Origin: Dinoroseobacter sp049800835
GTDB lineage: Bacteria > Pseudomonadota > Alphaproteobacteria > Rhodobacterales > Rhodobacteraceae
Length of the DNA stretch: 64,000 nt
Direction: 5' to 3'
NCBI RefSeq assembly: GCF_049800835.1
Contig: NZ_JBNAFU010000003.1
Span: 248,001 to 312,000, forward strand
Positions 34,833 through 42,538 of this stretch are shown here, piece by piece. Position 1 is the first letter of the stretch. Every line of letters begins with the position of its first letter. Under the pieces are notes generated by a model. That model had not been told where the DNA came from. It worked only from the letters and a program-made list of their open reading frames with translations, and made no database searches. Made by a program: the position numbers and the translations under genes.

Positions 34833-35689
34833 GGTTTATCCCGAGGCGTCGGGGCAGTTACTGGGTTCATATCCCGGTCGTATTCCACTGTTCCCAACGC
34901 TTCTGCAAGGCGATGGGACGCAGATCCGGGGCGCATCGGTCGGGGTTGGTCGCGCGAAGGCGCCCATCCTGTCAGAAACACAAATTCGAACGTAGCGCGC
35001 ACCCGGCCTTTGTCGCCCGGAAATTCACGCCCGTAGATGTCACAGGCCAGGTCCAGCACGGCACGGGGCAGCGGCGCGCGGTGACGCTGGGCCAGTGCAT
35101 TGCCCTCGCCCATGTGCCGAAGGTCTTTCATGAGATGTAATGCACTGCTGTATTCAACCGATCGTCTGGAGATATCGGCAACCGGTAGCGCAAGGCCCGC
35201 GCGCTGCAAAAGTGCGCCAAGATCGCGAACCTCTCCCATTGGAGCGATCCGGGGACTCAGACCTCCGGTCAAGGCGGTTTCCGCCTCCGCCAGGGCAACC
35301 CGCAACTCATGCAGGGTCTGCCCCCCAAACAGCACTGCCAGAAAAAGGCCGTCCGGGCGCAACGCGTTCCGGCTCTGTACAAGCTGGCCCACGGGATCGT
35401 CCGCCCAGTGCAAGGCCAATGCGTGGATCACAAGATCGAACGACCGAGGTGCAACGTCCAACTCGGCTTCGTCCGGGACGATGAGCGCGTTGGGAAACGC
35501 CGCTGCCCAGAATTCGCGGTGCCCGGTGACAACTGCGATGTCGGTAAACTGCCTGTTAACCTCGTTCAGTCTTTCCTCGACTTCGACAAGTGCCTCCTGG
35601 TGCAAGAACTCCACCGGCCCCTGCAAACGCGCACGGGACCGCTGCGCGATCAAGGCAGGTCGATCTGTCAGCGTTGGGGGGACTTGCAT
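34829..35689 (-). CDS. Methyltransferase-fold protein of the BioC/NDUFAF5 type
   Basis: The 286-aa protein has a SAM-methyltransferase-like fold: LIVPDEAELDVAPRSFDLVIHALALHWADDPVGQL, the NALRPDGLFLAVLFGGQTLHELR segment, and a C-terminal FEFVFLTGWAPS. This overall pattern resembles BioC-related proteins and mitochondrial NDUFAF5, a complex I assembly factor that hydroxylates an arginine. The canonical glycine-rich SAM loop is not clear, so catalytic chemistry is uncertain. It is coupled to hemH by a four-base overlap and divergent from comF. Confidence 0.75.
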   Translation of the reverse strand: MQVPPTLTDRPALIAQRSRARLQGPVEFLHQEALVEVEERLNEVNRQFTDIAVVTGHREFWAAAFPNALIVPDEAELDVAPRSFDLVIHALALHWADDPVGQLVQSRNALRPDGLFLAVLFGGQTLHELRVALAEAETALTGGLSPRIAPMGEVRDLGALLQRAGLALPVADISRRSVEYSSALHLMKDLRHMGEGNALAQRHRAPLPRAVLDLACDIYGREFPGDKGRVRATFEFVFLTGWAPSRDQPRPMRPGSASHRLAEALGTVEYDRDMNPVTAPTPRDKP

Positions 35690-35718
35690 CAGTGTTCCTT
35701 TTCGAAAGGGCTATGTAA

Positions 35719-36501
35719 GTGTTTCAAGGCCAATTGCAAAGCGCATTGCGCACGCTCTATCCGCCGGTTTGCGTTTCCTGTGCGGCGCCCGTGGCCAGTG
35801 ATTTCGGGTTGTGCGGTAGCTGTCTGCCTGACGTGCCGTTCATTTCTGGTGGCTTGTGCGACGGGTGCGGCGTGCCGCTCGCGGGACTGCCCGAAGGCCA
35901 GCTGGACACCTGCGATCAGTGTCTCGAAATTCCGCGCCCCTGGACCCAAGGACGCGCGGCTATGCTCTATGCGGACCTCGGTCGGACATTGGTGCTGCAA
36001 CTCAAGCACGCGGACCGCACCGATCTGGCCCGACCGGGTGGGGCGTGGATGGCCCGGGCTGGCAGGTCACTGATCCGGGCGGATACGCTGCTGGTGCCGG
36101 TGCCGATGCATCGCACGCGTCTGCTGCGCCGAAAGTACAATCAGGCGGTGTTGCTTGCCCGCCAAGTCTCGCGGCATCTGGAACGACCGATGTGCCCTGA
36201 CCTTTTACACCGAGGTCGCAAAACGCCGATGCAGGATCATCGGGGGCGGGATGAAAGGTTCGCCAACCTCGATGGTGCAATCACCGTGGTCGGCCCGAGA
36301 GCGCGCAACTACAGGCTGGAGGGGCGGCACATTCTGTTGATCGATGATGTCATGACCAGCGGCGCGACGCTCGGGGTCTGCGCGGAAGCGTGCTTGGCCG
36401 GCGGTGCATCCCGGGTCGACGTCCTCGTTCTCGCCCGCACGCCGCAGGATGAGTTTGTCACATCCTATCTTGCTGACACCACGGAGGATGAAATCGAATA
36501 G
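35719..36501 (+). CDS. ComF family phosphoribosyltransferase-like protein with N-terminal zinc ribbon
   Basis: The 260-aa protein starts with several CXXC pairs (CVSCAAPV, LCGSC, CDGCGVPL, CDQCL, about residues 16-72) forming a double zinc ribbon. It ends in a PRTase domain with HILLIDDVMTSGATLG. ComF proteins support DNA uptake in competent bacteria, but the family is widespread and its function in Rhodobacterales is unproven. Start is GTG 35719. In related genomes grxC and a nitrilase gene often follow comF; here those lie about 5 kb away, in inverse orientation, on the far side of crtA-bchIDO. Confidence 0.85.
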   Translation: MFQGQLQSALRTLYPPVCVSCAAPVASDFGLCGSCLPDVPFISGGLCDGCGVPLAGLPEGQLDTCDQCLEIPRPWTQGRAAMLYADLGRTLVLQLKHADRTDLARPGGAWMARAGRSLIRADTLLVPVPMHRTRLLRRKYNQAVLLARQVSRHLERPMCPDLLHRGRKTPMQDHRGRDERFANLDGAITVVGPRARNYRLEGRHILLIDDVMTSGATLGVCAEACLAGGASRVDVLVLARTPQDEFVTSYLADTTEDEIE

Positions 36502-36512
36502 GGCTTCCGCTC

Positions 36513-36554
36513 TGACAGTAAATGTGTCAGACTTAGTTGACACATGAGGTGTCT
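36513..36554. promoter_or_regulatory. PpsR/CrtJ operator array at crtA
   Basis: TGTCAGACTTAGTTGACA (36525-36542) matches the PpsR consensus TGT-N12-ACA as a perfect TGTCA-N8-TGACA palindrome. Further half-sites lie at fixed spacing: TGACA 36513-36517 (7 bases before) and TGTCT 36550-36554 (7 bases after). PpsR represses carotenoid and bacteriochlorophyll genes under oxygen. The array covers the ATG at 36544, supporting a later crtA start. Confidence 0.85.
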
Positions 36555-36567
36555 CCGAGTCCCGGGA

Positions 36568-37293
36568 GTGAGTCCGATTCAGACCGTCAGTCTCAGCCTG
36601 TTCCGTTTTGACCGCTGGCGCGACCGGCTCTGGGCGCTTGCCCAGATGGGCGCTGCCCGCTTTTCCCTGCCACGTACGCCCGATATCGGGTTCTGGAAAC
36701 TGTGTGGGTCCGGTACCGGCGAGGGGTTCACACCTCTGCCGAACACCGGCGTCTACGGTATTCTTGCGACCTGGCCCGATCACCGGACGGCACAGGCGCG
36801 CATCGCTCACAGCCCCGTATGGAAGCGGTACCGCGACCGCGCAGCGGAAGACTGGACCGTGTTTCTGGCCACCACATCGGCGCGGGGAGAGTGGTCGGGA
36901 GAACGCCCGTTTACGCCCGTGTCAGAAACGCCGGACGGACCCTTGGCAGCTTTGACCCGCGCCACGGTGAAGCCCGCTGCGGCGTTCAAGTTCTGGAAGC
37001 ACGAGCCGGCCATCAGCGCGATGATCGGCAAGGACCCCAACGTGATTTTCAAAATCGGCATTGGCGAGTTCCCTCTTGTGCAGCAAGTCACCTTTTCCAT
37101 CTGGCCGGATGCAGACAGCATGGCCAATTTTGCGCGGCGGGACGGACCCCACGCCGCGGCGATCCGCGATGTGCGGGATCGAAACCTCTTTGCCGAGGAA
37201 CTTTACGCGCGGTTTCAGGTGCTTGGCGATGCCGGGCGCTGGAACGGGGCGTCACCCTTGGCGGATCTTAGTGACGGAAAGCGACCGCAATGA
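36568..37293 (+). CDS. crtA: Spheroidene monooxygenase CrtA
   Basis: CrtA adds the keto group at C2, converting spheroidene to spheroidenone and hydroxyspheroidene to its ketone under oxygen. TVSLSLFRFDRW at the start, GFWKLCGSGTGEGFTPLPN and the AAFKFWKHEPAISAMIGKDPNVIFKIGIGE region are recognisable CrtA features. The product is about 241 aa from GTG 36568. An earlier ATG at 36544 is in frame but lies inside the PpsR operator array and has no ribosome-binding site. The stop overlaps bchI (ATGA). Unlike the classic layout it is not divergent from crtI. Confidence 0.9.
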   Translation: MSPIQTVSLSLFRFDRWRDRLWALAQMGAARFSLPRTPDIGFWKLCGSGTGEGFTPLPNTGVYGILATWPDHRTAQARIAHSPVWKRYRDRAAEDWTVFLATTSARGEWSGERPFTPVSETPDGPLAALTRATVKPAAAFKFWKHEPAISAMIGKDPNVIFKIGIGEFPLVQQVTFSIWPDADSMANFARRDGPHAAAIRDVRDRNLFAEELYARFQVLGDAGRWNGASPLADLSDGKRPQ

Positions 37294-38294
37294 CCCACCC
37301 CTTCCCTTTCTCAGCCATCGTCGGTCAGGACGAGATGAAGCAAGCGATGATCCTCACGGCCATTGACCCCGGGATCGGCGGGGTGCTGGTCTTTGGAGAC
37401 CGGGGGACCGGCAAATCGACATCCGTACGCGCGCTCGCCGCATTGCTGCCGCCGATCATGGCCGTGGAAGGGTGCCCATGCAACTCCGCCAGTCCAGACC
37501 TCGTGCCAGACTGGGCAGAGGGGGCTGGTACGGCGTTGGTTGAGAAACCGACACCGGTCATTGACCTGCCGCTTGGGGCCACCGAAGACCGTGTTGTCGG
37601 CGCGCTGGACATTGAACGCGCATTGACCCGCGGCGAGAAAGCCTTCGAACCCGGCCTTCTGGCCCGTGCAAATCGCGGATACCTCTACATCGACGAAGTG
37701 AACCTGTTGGAGGATCACATCGTCGACCTTCTGTTGGACGTGGCCGTTTCGGGCGAGAACGTCATCGAACGCGAGGGTCTGTCGATCCGCCACGCGGCGC
37801 GGTTTGTCCTCGTCGGCTCGGGCAATCCCGAAGAAGGCGAATTGCGCCCCCAGCTCCTGGATCGGTTCGGACTGAGCGTGGAGGTGGCATCGCCCACCGA
37901 TATCGAAGACCGGATCGAAGTGATCAGGCGCCGCGATGCCTATGAGACCGATCATGAAAGCTTCATGGATCATTGGCAGGGGCAGGACGCGACCCTGCGC
38001 ACCCGAATTCTGAAAGGACGCGCGGCACTGCGTGGCATCGAAACGCCCGACGACACGTTGCGCGATTGTGCGCGGCTCTGCATCGAACTGGGTGCCGACG
38101 GGTTGCGCGGAGAGCTGACATTACTGCGGGCGGCCCGTGCCGTGGCCGCTTACGCAGGTGCGCCCGCGGTCACGCGGGATCATCTGCGTCAGATCGCACC
38201 GTCCGCACTGCGCCACCGATTGCGGCGCGATCCACTCGACGAAGCCGGATCGACTACCCGTGTGATCCGCGCGTTGGAAAGTGTGCTGAAGTGA
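37290..38294 (+). CDS. bchI: Magnesium chelatase ATPase subunit I
   Basis: BchI is the AAA+ subunit that, with BchD and BchH, inserts Mg2+ into protoporphyrin IX to start bacteriochlorophyll synthesis. The 334-aa protein has Walker A GDRGTGKST (residues 36-44), the YIDEVNLLEDHIVDLLLDVA Walker B region with its preceding ANRGY, and the sensor motif VLVGSGNPEEGELRPQLLDRFG. It overlaps crtA and bchD by four bases each, so the block is tightly coupled. BchH is not in the window. Confidence 0.97.
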   Translation: MTHPFPFSAIVGQDEMKQAMILTAIDPGIGGVLVFGDRGTGKSTSVRALAALLPPIMAVEGCPCNSASPDLVPDWAEGAGTALVEKPTPVIDLPLGATEDRVVGALDIERALTRGEKAFEPGLLARANRGYLYIDEVNLLEDHIVDLLLDVAVSGENVIEREGLSIRHAARFVLVGSGNPEEGELRPQLLDRFGLSVEVASPTDIEDRIEVIRRRDAYETDHESFMDHWQGQDATLRTRILKGRAALRGIETPDDTLRDCARLCIELGADGLRGELTLLRAARAVAAYAGAPAVTRDHLRQIAPSALRHRLRRDPLDEAGSTTRVIRALESVLK

Positions 38295-40009
38295 AAGACC
38301 TGATCGACACTGATCGCGACCTGACCTGGGTTCGCGCTGCGACAGCTGTTGCGGTCTTGTCGGTCGATCCAGCTGCCTTGGGCGGGCTTTGGCTGCGCGC
38401 TCGATCCGGTCCGGTCCGGGAGCGCTTGCTGGCAGCTTTGCGCGCGGCTCTGCCCGACATGAAACGAATGCCGCCGAATATTGGCGACGATCACCTATTT
38501 GGCGGAATTGACCTGTCTGCGACGCTATCCGCAGGGCGTCTTGTCAGAACCACCGGGTTACTCGGCGGTGGCCGGACGACCCTGCTTGTGCCAATGGCCG
38601 AGCGAATGACCCCGGCCCTTGCCGCGCGCCTGTCGCAAACCCTCGACGCCTCGATCGGCCATGCGGTCATCGCACTCGATGAAGGGGCCGAACCGGACGA
38701 GCAGATTCCCTCATCGCTGGTGGACAGGTTGGGCCTCCATCTCGATCTTGAGGCCATGCCGCAGGCCGATTGCCCGGAATTGACCCATAACCCACGCATG
38801 TCCGCGACCGCCCGCGCGCGCCTGCCGCGCGTGACCCTGCCCGCCGATGCGATCACCTCCTTGGCGCGCGTTGCCATGCAATTGGGTGTCGACAGCCCAC
38901 GAGCGCCTGTGTTTGCGTTGCGCGCTGCTCGTGCGCTCGCCGCGCTCGATGGGCGAGAGGTCGTGGAAGAAGATGACCTGATCAGTGCAACTGAACTGGT
39001 TCTGGCGCCACGTGCGACCCGATTTCCACCGCAGGAGCCAGAGGACACAGTCGAAGACGATCCGCCCGAGGCACAGCCCGACGCGCCGCAAGACTCTTCG
39101 GAGGGCGATACGGATCACGAGCAGACGCAGCGTCTCCCTGAAGAAATCCTGTTGCAAGCGGCGAAAGCGATGTTGCCGCCTGACCTGCTTGCCCGTCTGG
39201 CGGCGCAGAAGGCTCCGAGGCGCGCGGGTGCACATGCCGGGGCAGGGGCATCCCGCAAGGGGAACCGCCGTGGGCGTCCGCTGCCATCCCGCTCAGGTCG
39301 GCTTGACGGACAGTCTCGTATCGATCTTGTCGCCACCCTGCGGGCAGCTGCCCCTTGGCAGAAGGTGCGCCGCGCTCTGACCCCGGACGCGCCCCAGAAG
39401 GTGCTGGTTCGCGCCGAAGACCTTCGTCTGCGCCGGTTCGAGGAAAAGAGCGACCGACTTTTGATTTTTGCCGTTGACGCGTCCGGCTCGGCCGCCTTGG
39501 CGCGTCTTGCGGAGGCCAAGGGGGCGGTCGAGTTGCTTCTGGCGGAAGCCTATGCCCGCCGCGATCACGTGGCACTGGTCGCCTTTCGCGGAACGCAGGC
39601 GGATTTGCTGCTGCCTCCGACTAGATCCCTTGTTCAGACCAAGCGCCGCCTTGGCGCGTTGCCGGGCGGGGGCGGAACACCGCTGGCTTCAGGTTTGAAA
39701 AGTGCGTTGGAATTGTCGCACCAGTCTGCGGGCCGGGGCATGTCGCCGACCATTGCCTTGTTGACCGATGGCCGCGCGAATATCGCCCTCGATGGAGCGC
39801 CGGACCGTGCGGCGGCGGCTGCGGACGCGCACAGCATGGCCCGCGCACTCCGGGCGCAATCCACGCCGGCTGTGGTGATCGACATGGGCAATCGCCCACA
39901 GCCGCAGTTGCGAAGTCTGGCCGAGGAAATGGCCGCACCATATATCCCGCTACCGCGTGCGGACAGCCACCGGTTGTCGGCGGCCGTCGGAGCCGCGATT
40001 GGCACATGA
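38291..40009 (+). CDS. bchD: Magnesium chelatase subunit D
   Basis: BchD links BchI to BchH in magnesium chelatase. The 572-aa protein has a degenerate N-terminal AAA+ domain (no intact Walker A, as usual) and an acidic, proline-rich linker (about residues 255-285). A C-terminal VWA/integrin-I domain carries the MIDAS motif DASGS near residue 396, with later TPLASGLKSA and LTDGRANIAL segments. The start is GTG 38291, overlapping the bchI stop (GTGA); the frame is open back to 37973 but that part lies antiphase within bchI. It overlaps bchO by four bases. Confidence 0.95.
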   Translation: MKDLIDTDRDLTWVRAATAVAVLSVDPAALGGLWLRARSGPVRERLLAALRAALPDMKRMPPNIGDDHLFGGIDLSATLSAGRLVRTTGLLGGGRTTLLVPMAERMTPALAARLSQTLDASIGHAVIALDEGAEPDEQIPSSLVDRLGLHLDLEAMPQADCPELTHNPRMSATARARLPRVTLPADAITSLARVAMQLGVDSPRAPVFALRAARALAALDGREVVEEDDLISATELVLAPRATRFPPQEPEDTVEDDPPEAQPDAPQDSSEGDTDHEQTQRLPEEILLQAAKAMLPPDLLARLAAQKAPRRAGAHAGAGASRKGNRRGRPLPSRSGRLDGQSRIDLVATLRAAAPWQKVRRALTPDAPQKVLVRAEDLRLRRFEEKSDRLLIFAVDASGSAALARLAEAKGAVELLLAEAYARRDHVALVAFRGTQADLLLPPTRSLVQTKRRLGALPGGGGTPLASGLKSALELSHQSAGRGMSPTIALLTDGRANIALDGAPDRAAAAADAHSMARALRAQSTPAVVIDMGNRPQPQLRSLAEEMAAPYIPLPRADSHRLSAAVGAAIGT

Positions 40010-40890
40010 ACTGGGATCTTGAGAAGGCCCACTGGCCGCATGCGCAGTACAGCCGTTTCGTGCGGGTCAGGCCCCATCAATGGCACGTGCAGCGTCAGGG
40101 GAGTGGTCCGGGATTGCTGCTGCTGCATGGTGCGGCGGCGTCCTTGCATTCCTTTGCCGATCTGATCCCACGATTGACAGATCGCTACGACGTGATGGCT
40201 GTCGATCTGCCGGGCCATGGCTTTACCACCAAGGGGAGCGCAATGCGGTCGAGTCTGACGTCGGTGTCCAGTGACCTTGCGACGCTGCTCGACCATGAGG
40301 GGTTTTCACCACAGTGCATCGTCGGACATTCCGCCGGTGCTGCGGTTGCGCTGGACCTTAGCCTACGTTTGCCCGATCCACCGAAGGCGGTGGTCGCAAT
40401 AAACGGGGCGTTTGCGGAGTTTGACGGGGTAGCAGGCTGGCTGTTTCCTATGCTGGCCAAGTTACTCGCGTTGAACCCATTCACGAGCCTTTTCTTTGCC
40501 AGCACGACGACCCCCAGGAATGTATCGCAGTTGATCGCTGCGACTGGCAGCGAGTTGTCTGACGTGCAATTGCGGCTCTATTACAGGCTCATCCGGGATC
40601 GCGCCCACGTCGCCGGGGCGCTGGCTATGATGGCGCAATGGGACTTGCGCCCACTGATTGCGCGTCTTGGCGATTTCGATATCCCGACCCTGTTGCTGAC
40701 CGGTGACCGCGACAAGGCCGTTGCCCCCGCTGTGTCCCGCGATGCAGCGGCGCGGATGCCAAACGCACTTTGGAAGTCCATGCCGGCCTTGGGTCATCTC
40801 ATGCACGAAGAACGCCCCGACCTTGTTGCAGAGGTTATTCTGGATTTTCTGGCCGATCCGATTTCCGCGCAAACACAGGGTGCTGCGTGA
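40006..40890 (+). CDS. bchO: BchO, alpha/beta hydrolase of the magnesium chelatase operon
   Basis: The 294-aa alpha/beta hydrolase has LLLLHGAAASLHSFADL as the oxyanion-hole region and the nucleophile elbow GHSAGAA (serine near residue 108). It also has TGDRDKAVAP near the acid position and GHLMHEERPDLVA containing the catalytic histidine. BchO always accompanies bchI-bchD and is thought to assist magnesium chelation; its substrate is unproven. The start overlaps bchD, and its stop abuts the marR stop on the other strand (TGATCA). This is the end of the rightward crtA-bchIDO unit. Confidence 0.92.
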   Translation: MNWDLEKAHWPHAQYSRFVRVRPHQWHVQRQGSGPGLLLLHGAAASLHSFADLIPRLTDRYDVMAVDLPGHGFTTKGSAMRSSLTSVSSDLATLLDHEGFSPQCIVGHSAGAAVALDLSLRLPDPPKAVVAINGAFAEFDGVAGWLFPMLAKLLALNPFTSLFFASTTTPRNVSQLIAATGSELSDVQLRLYYRLIRDRAHVAGALAMMAQWDLRPLIARLGDFDIPTLLLTGDRDKAVAPAVSRDAAARMPNALWKSMPALGHLMHEERPDLVAEVILDFLADPISAQTQGAA

Positions 40891-41334
40891 TCAGGAATCG
40901 CTTTCCAGCCGGATTCGCAGGGCTCGCAGGATCGGCAACGCTGCCCGAACCTTGTCCGTCCCCAGCGTAGAGGCCAGTTCCGAGATCATCGGCGTGATGG
41001 CCTGGAGTGCATTGTCCCGCGCCGCGCGACCCGATGGGCTGACGGCGACAAGCTTTCGCCGGGCATCGTCCCAATCCGGTCGGATATGGATATGCCCTGC
41101 GGTTTCCAGCTTGCTGAGCGTATTCGTCATCGCGCCTTTCGTGACATGAAACGTTTTGGCCAACTGCGCTGGCGTCCGCTCCGATGCGGTGTTGGCGAGG
41201 TGATTGAGGACCGAGAAATGACTCAACTCCATCCCTTTCGGCAGCGCTTTGGACAGCCGTGCTCGGGCAAGCTGGTTCGTCGTGATCAGCTCGCTCAGCA
41301 GAGAGATCGAAAGGGCGTCGTTCACATTCGTCAT
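40891..41334 (-). CDS. MarR family transcriptional regulator
   Basis: The 147-aa protein is a winged-helix MarR regulator. The recognition region reads TPAQLAKTFHVTKGAMTNTLSKLETAGHI, and the wing contains RPDWDDARRKLVAVSPSG with the DXRXK/R signature. Its ligand and targets are unknown. It is the last gene of the leftward grxC-nitrilase-marR unit and overlaps the nitrilase stop by four bases. The open extension to 41466 runs through the nitrilase gene and is rejected. No evidence ties it to photosynthesis control apart from its place inside the PGC. Confidence 0.88.
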   Translation of the reverse strand: MTNVNDALSISLLSELITTNQLARARLSKALPKGMELSHFSVLNHLANTASERTPAQLAKTFHVTKGAMTNTLSKLETAGHIHIRPDWDDARRKLVAVSPSGRAARDNALQAITPMISELASTLGTDKVRAALPILRALRIRLESDS

Positions 41335-42164
41335 GTCGGCCCAGAATAAGAGACACCTGCCTGAAGGGAAGGGATCTTGCGACGTGCATCTGACACTTGC
41401 GCAAGATCGAGCGTGAATGTCACAATCCCGGGCGCGGTGCCTGCATCCGCGACAACTTCGCCCCATGGGTTGACCGCCAGACTATGCCCGTGGGTTTGCC
41501 GCGTGGGGCCTTCGCGTGTGGGGTGCGTCCCGGTTTGCGCCGCGGCCACGATCCATGTTCCGGTCTCGATCGCACGGGCACGCAACAGCGGTTCCCAGTG
41601 CGCAGCGCCCGTCACCGGCGAGAAAGCCGCTGGTACCAGGATCACCTCTGCCCCGGCTTTCGCAAGGTCGCGGAATAGGCCCGGAAAACGCAGGTCATAA
41701 CAGATGGTCAGGCCGATCTTGGCAAAAGGCGTACCCGCCAGTACCGCGACCTCTCCGGGACGGTAGTTTGCGCTTTCGCGATAGGTCTCAGTCTTTGACA
41801 CCGCAACATCAAACATATGCAGCTTGTCATATCTCGCGGCAATTTCCCCGTCGGGGGAGATCAGAAAACTGCGATTGGCAAAACGCCCGTCAGAAGCGGT
41901 CGTTTTCAGGGCAAGCGATCCGATCGACAACCAGACGCCGCGTCGCGCCGCGAAGTCCTGCAGGCTGGCCAGTGTCGGGTCGTTTTCCTCGTGGCGCAGA
42001 ACTTCGACCTGTCGCGCGCGGCTGGATGTCAGGCAGTTCGACACCTCTGGGGTCAGAAGGAATTCTGCTCCGTCGGCAACGGCATCCTCGGCGAGACCGA
42101 GGATATGTGACAAGTTCTCAGCCGGCTCGTCCGAGCTGGTGATCTGCAGCAGGCTCGTGCGCAT
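41331..42164 (-). CDS. Carbon-nitrogen hydrolase (nitrilase superfamily)
   Basis: The 277-aa protein has the complete catalytic triad: Glu40 in LLTPEVSN, Lys114 in DKLHMFDV and Cys155 in LTICYDLRFPGLF. The whole resembles the Nit1/Nit2-type amidases, which hydrolyse deaminated glutathione or omega-amides, but substrate is not proven. It directly follows grxC (one-base overlap) and overlaps marR, an order consistent with a glutathione-related role. Upstream in-frame extension to 42224 lacks a Shine-Dalgarno and overlaps grxC, so the ATG at 42164 is preferred. Confidence 0.88.
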   Translation of the reverse strand: MRTSLLQITSSDEPAENLSHILGLAEDAVADGAEFLLTPEVSNCLTSSRARQVEVLRHEENDPTLASLQDFAARRGVWLSIGSLALKTTASDGRFANRSFLISPDGEIAARYDKLHMFDVAVSKTETYRESANYRPGEVAVLAGTPFAKIGLTICYDLRFPGLFRDLAKAGAEVILVPAAFSPVTGAAHWEPLLRARAIETGTWIVAAAQTGTHPTREGPTRQTHGHSLAVNPWGEVVADAGTAPGIVTFTLDLAQVSDARRKIPSLQAGVSYSGPT

Positions 42165-42421
42165 CACCCCGCCAGAAGCGGATCGAGTTTTCCGGCGCGT
42201 TCGAGTGCAAAGAGGTCGTCGCACCCCCCGACATGCGTCGCGCCGATGAAGATTTGCGGAACAGAGGTGCGCCCGCCCGCGCGCTGGATCATCTCGGGCT
42301 TTCTTGCCGGGTTTTGCAAGACGTCAACCTCGGAGAACGCAACCTCCTTCTGGGTCAGCAGTCTTTTGGCGGCGTGGCAAAAACCGCAGAGCGGGGAGGT
42401 ATAGATCTCGACAGGTTGCAT
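42164..42421 (-). CDS. grxC: Glutaredoxin 3
   Basis: The 85-aa thioredoxin-fold protein has the dithiol active site CGFC (Cys12-Cys15) in YTSPLCGFCHAAKRLL. It also carries the glutathione-binding RTSVPQIFIG and GGCDDLFALERAG segments, and the length is normal for GrxC. It reduces disulfides and mixed glutathione disulfides in the cytoplasm. It is the first gene of the leftward three-gene unit, and its start faces the crtI operator region across 117 bp. Confidence 0.94.
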   Translation of the reverse strand: MQPVEIYTSPLCGFCHAAKRLLTQKEVAFSEVDVLQNPARKPEMIQRAGGRTSVPQIFIGATHVGGCDDLFALERAGKLDPLLAG

Positions 42422-42489
42422 GGGGCAGGCTCCGTTTCCGTTTGCAGTGATATAAGTCCATGCGGCAATGCAGAAAAGAGGCAGTGCAT

Positions 42490-42519
42490 TGACATGAGAG
42501 TTGTCAACTGAACTAGACA
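42490..42519. promoter_or_regulatory. PpsR/CrtJ operator array at crtI
   Basis: TGTCAACTGAACTAGACA (42502-42519) fits TGT-N12-ACA. A further half-site TGACA lies at 42490-42494, seven bases upstream, giving TGACA-N7-TGTCA-N8-AGACA, the same spacing as before crtA and bchC. It lies 20 bases from the first in-frame crtI ATG. TACTAT at 42521-42526 may be a -10 element. Confidence 0.82.
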
Positions 42520-42538
42520 GTACTATCGTTCAGATATC

